Of a stretch of DNA of 7,853 nucleotides, positions 6,710 through 7,853 are shown piece after piece (within the stretch, counting starts at the first letter, position 1; the number at the start of each line of letters is the position of its first letter). This stretch comes from Alphaproteobacteria bacterium (lineage in GTDB: Bacteria > Pseudomonadota > Alphaproteobacteria > Rhodobacterales > Rhodobacteraceae): contig JAURMY010000211.1 in assembly GCA_030830465.1 (NCBI GenBank), positions 1-7,853 of the forward strand, in the 5' to 3' direction. Both the position numbers and the translations under genes were made by a program. Under the pieces are notes generated by a model. The model ran no database searches. It was not told the origin of the DNA and worked only from the letters and a program-made list of their open reading frames with translations.

Positions 6710-6733
6710 ATGAAACCTGCCTCAATAACTTAA
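6710..6733 (+). other. Seven-codon open frame inside the small RNA
   Basis: ATG at 6710-6712 opens a frame encoding MKPASIT, ending in TAA at 6731-6733, whose last base is the first base of the terminator stem. The only Shine-Dalgarno-like bases (AGG, 6695-6697) are 12 bases away and buried in the first hairpin, as is the G of the ATG. Translation is therefore doubtful. It is recorded because a leader peptide ending at a terminator would change how the locus is read. Confidence 0.15.
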
Positions 6734-6762
6734 CGCCCTCTTCGTGAGGGCGTTTTTTTTTC
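6733..6762 (+). terminator. Strong intrinsic terminator
   Basis: An 8-bp perfect stem, ACGCCCTC (6733-6740) with GAGGGCGT (6746-6753), has a 5-nt TTCGT loop and runs directly into ten consecutive T residues (6753-6762). The T-tract is only on the plus strand, so it terminates rightward transcription. No protein gene lies between it and the divergent yejA promoter, which leaves the small RNA candidate as its only evident client. It also insulates arsC from upstream transcription. Confidence 0.9.
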
Positions 6763-6844
6763 GCGCTGGGTCCCGCAAAAACTCTGTCATAAAACCTTCA
6801 CAACAAGCCAATATGTGGGCGCGTAGCACCAAGAAGGGGGCGAC

Positions 6845-7327
6845 ATGAATATTCTTGTCCTGTGCACCGGCAATTCTGCTCGGTCGATCCTGCTGGAAAC
6901 ACTGCTGAATGACCTGAGCGGTGGCCGCGTGACGGCCTTTTCCGCCGGCTCGCACCCAACCGGGGCGGTCAATCCCCATGCCCTGACTTTGCTGAAACGG
7001 CACGGCCATGATGTCGCCGCACTTCGCTCCAAATCCTGGGATGAATTTGCCCTGCCCGATGCACCCGTGATGGCGGCTGTGATCACAGTTTGCGCCAGCG
7101 CCGCAGGTGAGACCTGTCCTTTCTGGCCGGGCGCACCTGTGACCGGGCATTGGGGGGTGGATGATCCCGCCGCCGTGACCGGCAGCAAGGCGAAAATCGA
7201 GGCGGCCTTTGAACAGGCCTATGCCCTGCTCCGCCGCCGGGCCGAGGCCTTGCTTGCGACCCGCTTTGACACTATGGAATTGCCCGCGCTGAAACAGACG
7301 CTGGACCTGATAGGAGATTTGGCATGA
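6845..7327 (+). CDS. arsC: Arsenate reductase, low-molecular-weight-phosphatase (thioredoxin) type
   Basis: This 160-residue cytoplasmic enzyme reduces arsenate to arsenite. The N-terminal P-loop CTGNSARS (7-14) gives the nucleophile C7 and phosphate/arsenate-binding R13 of the CX5R motif. C83 and C91 (in TVCASAAGETCPFWPG) are the two further cysteines that form the relay disulfide, later reduced by thioredoxin, as in S. aureus ArsC (Cys10/82/89). WGVDDPA near 103-109 contains the expected general-acid aspartate. The region after C83 reads ASAAGE, where many relatives have DNAAGE, a mild variation. The length is about 20-30 residues more than the minimal family, in the C-terminal helix. The ATG at 6845 follows a strong AAGGGGG ribosome binding site. 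The TGA at 7325-7327 overlaps the aquaporin ATG (ATGA). I see no arsR gene and no ArsR-type palindrome upstream, so arsenic induction is not evident from this window. Confidence 0.93.
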   Translation: MNILVLCTGNSARSILLETLLNDLSGGRVTAFSAGSHPTGAVNPHALTLLKRHGHDVAALRSKSWDEFALPDAPVMAAVITVCASAAGETCPFWPGAPVTGHWGVDDPAAVTGSKAKIEAAFEQAYALLRRRAEALLATRFDTMELPALKQTLDLIGDLA

Positions 7328-7853
7328 ACCGATCCTTATGTGCGGAATTCCTTGGAACCATGTTCCTGCTGATCGGCGTGGTCGGGTCCGGCATCATGGG
7401 CGAAACCCTGGCCAACGGCAACACGGCGGTGGCTTTGCTGGCCAATGCCATCGCCACAGGCGCGATTCTTTATGTGCTGATCACGCTGCTTGGACCAATT
7501 TCCGGGGCCCATTTCAACCCCGCGGTGACACTTGCATTCGTGGCGCGTGGCGAGTTGGACCTGCGCACCGCCCGGAAATACTATTACGTTCAGATTCTTG
7601 GCGGTCTCGCCGGCGTCTGGCTGACCCATCTGATGTTTGAATTGCCGGTGCTGCAAATTTCCATGCACAGTCGCAGCGGGCCGGCCCAGTGGCTTTCGGA
7701 AATCATCGCCACTTTCGGCTTGCTGACCGTGATATTCGGAGGCCTGCGTTACCGCCCCGAGGCGATTCCAACCCTTGTTGCGCTTTATATTACCGGTGCG
7801 TATTGGTTCACCTCCTCCACGAGCTTCGCCAATCCCGCCGTGACCATCGCGCG
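7324..7853 (+). CDS. aqpS: Aquaporin/aquaglyceroporin (AqpS-like), N-terminal 176 residues, cut by window edge
   Basis: This is an MIP-family inner-membrane channel. The first pore motif NPA is at residues 65-67 (GAHFNPAVT) and the second at 170-172 (SFANPAVTIA), followed by a partial codon beginning CG, consistent with the conserved pore arginine. About five of the six membrane helices are present. E8 in LCAEFLGT is the conserved helix-1 glutamate. The last helix and C-terminus lie beyond base 7853. Coupling to arsC through the 4-base overlap suggests the AqpS role known in Sinorhizobium meliloti, where ArsC makes arsenite and the channel lets it leave down its gradient, replacing an ArsB/Acr3 pump. 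That role is inference from context; a water, glycerol or methylarsenical channel is also possible. The start shares the arsC stop and has AGGAG (7313-7317) upstream. Confidence 0.85.
   Translation, partial: MNRSLCAEFLGTMFLLIGVVGSGIMGETLANGNTAVALLANAIATGAILYVLITLLGPISGAHFNPAVTLAFVARGELDLRTARKYYYVQILGGLAGVWLTHLMFELPVLQISMHSRSGPAQWLSEIIATFGLLTVIFGGLRYRPEAIPTLVALYITGAYWFTSSTSFANPAVTIA

Larger units (their letters stand above)
6685..6762 (+). ncRNA. Candidate intergenic small RNA, about 75 nt, with its own promoter and intrinsic terminator
   Basis: Downstream of a 17-bp-spaced promoter lies a short non-coding stretch with two clear hairpins. The first is AGGTTTC (6695-6701) pairing with GAAACCT (6712-6718) around a 10-nt loop. 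The second is the terminator stem at 6733-6753 followed by ten T residues. An unpaired linker, about 6719-6732 (GCCTCAATAACTTA), joins them and is a plausible seed region. A 3' terminator hairpin with a long U-tail is typical of trans-acting, often Hfq-dependent, bacterial small RNAs. I found no segment upstream of the terminator that could act as an antiterminator, which argues against a simple attenuated arsC leader. I cannot match it to a named family; its targets are unknown, though the flanking yejA and arsC are natural first candidates. It contains a possible seven-codon frame, listed separately. Confidence 0.62.
6673..6801 (+). repeat. Duplicated 14-base promoter-like element (6673-6686 and 6788-6801)
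   Basis: TATAACACCTTCAC at 6673-6686 (the -10 box and start region of the small RNA promoter) recurs as CATAAAACCTTCAC at 6788-6801, identical at 12 of 14 positions, 115 bases downstream. By analogy CATAAA (6788-6793) may be the -10 box of the arsC promoter, with a start near A6800 and a leader of about 45 nt. No good -35 box lies 17 bases before it (CGCTGG, 6765-6770). The intervening sequence is not part of the repeat. Confidence 0.4.

Noticed and set aside
6733..6753. Terminator for yejA-side (minus-strand) transcription
   Set aside because: No T-tract follows the stem in the minus direction, and yejA is transcribed away from it.
6650..6844. Classical transcription attenuator with antiterminator controlling arsC
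   Set aside because: No segment between the predicted start (6685) and the terminator can pair with the terminator arms, so no switch is visible. A read-through leader remains only a weak alternative to the small RNA.

Overview
This window looks like core chromosome from an alphaproteobacterium, most likely Rhodobacterales/Rhodobacteraceae. The basis is the GC-rich, GCC/GGC-heavy codon use, the character of EF-Ts, S2 and the YejA-like binding protein, and the tightly packed ATGA-overlapping gene pairs. The assignment comes from protein recognition, not a database search. No IS element, CRISPR array, tRNA or rRNA was seen.

Left part (1-1254, minus strand): rpsB (ribosomal protein S2) followed by tsf (EF-Ts), cut by the left edge. 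A good sigma-70-type promoter (TTGCCA-17-TATAGG) with a GC-rich discriminator sits about 110 nt upstream of rpsB. Its leader can fold, and a strong GC hairpin plus a 12-bp palindrome lie between rpsB and tsf.

Centre-left (1531-3335, plus): psuK and psuG, overlapping by ATGA, form a complete pseudouridine catabolic pair (kinase, then C-glycosidase giving uracil and ribose 5-phosphate). They diverge from rpsB. A 9-bp inverted repeat and a competing 7-bp hairpin lie just before psuK.

Centre (3425-4770, plus): a DUF502 inner-membrane protein and a LysE/ArgO-type amino-acid exporter, again ATGA-overlapped. The exporter converges on the next gene, and both stop codons lie inside one TTAA.

Centre-right (4767-6572, minus): a complete YejA-like periplasmic solute-binding protein with a signal peptide. 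Neither flank carries permease or ATPase genes.

Intergenic 6573-6844: this is the most interesting non-coding stretch. It holds a yejA promoter on the minus strand. Back to back with it, on the plus strand, is a promoter (TTGGCG-17-TATAAC), about 75 nt with a 7-bp hairpin and then an 8-bp terminator hairpin with ten T residues. This has the layout of a stand-alone small RNA gene.

Right part (6845-7853, plus): arsC (thioredoxin-type arsenate reductase) overlapped by ATGA with an aquaporin resembling AqpS, cut by the right edge. The pair suggests arsenate reduction followed by channel-mediated arsenite exit. No ArsR gene or ArsR operator is visible in the window.
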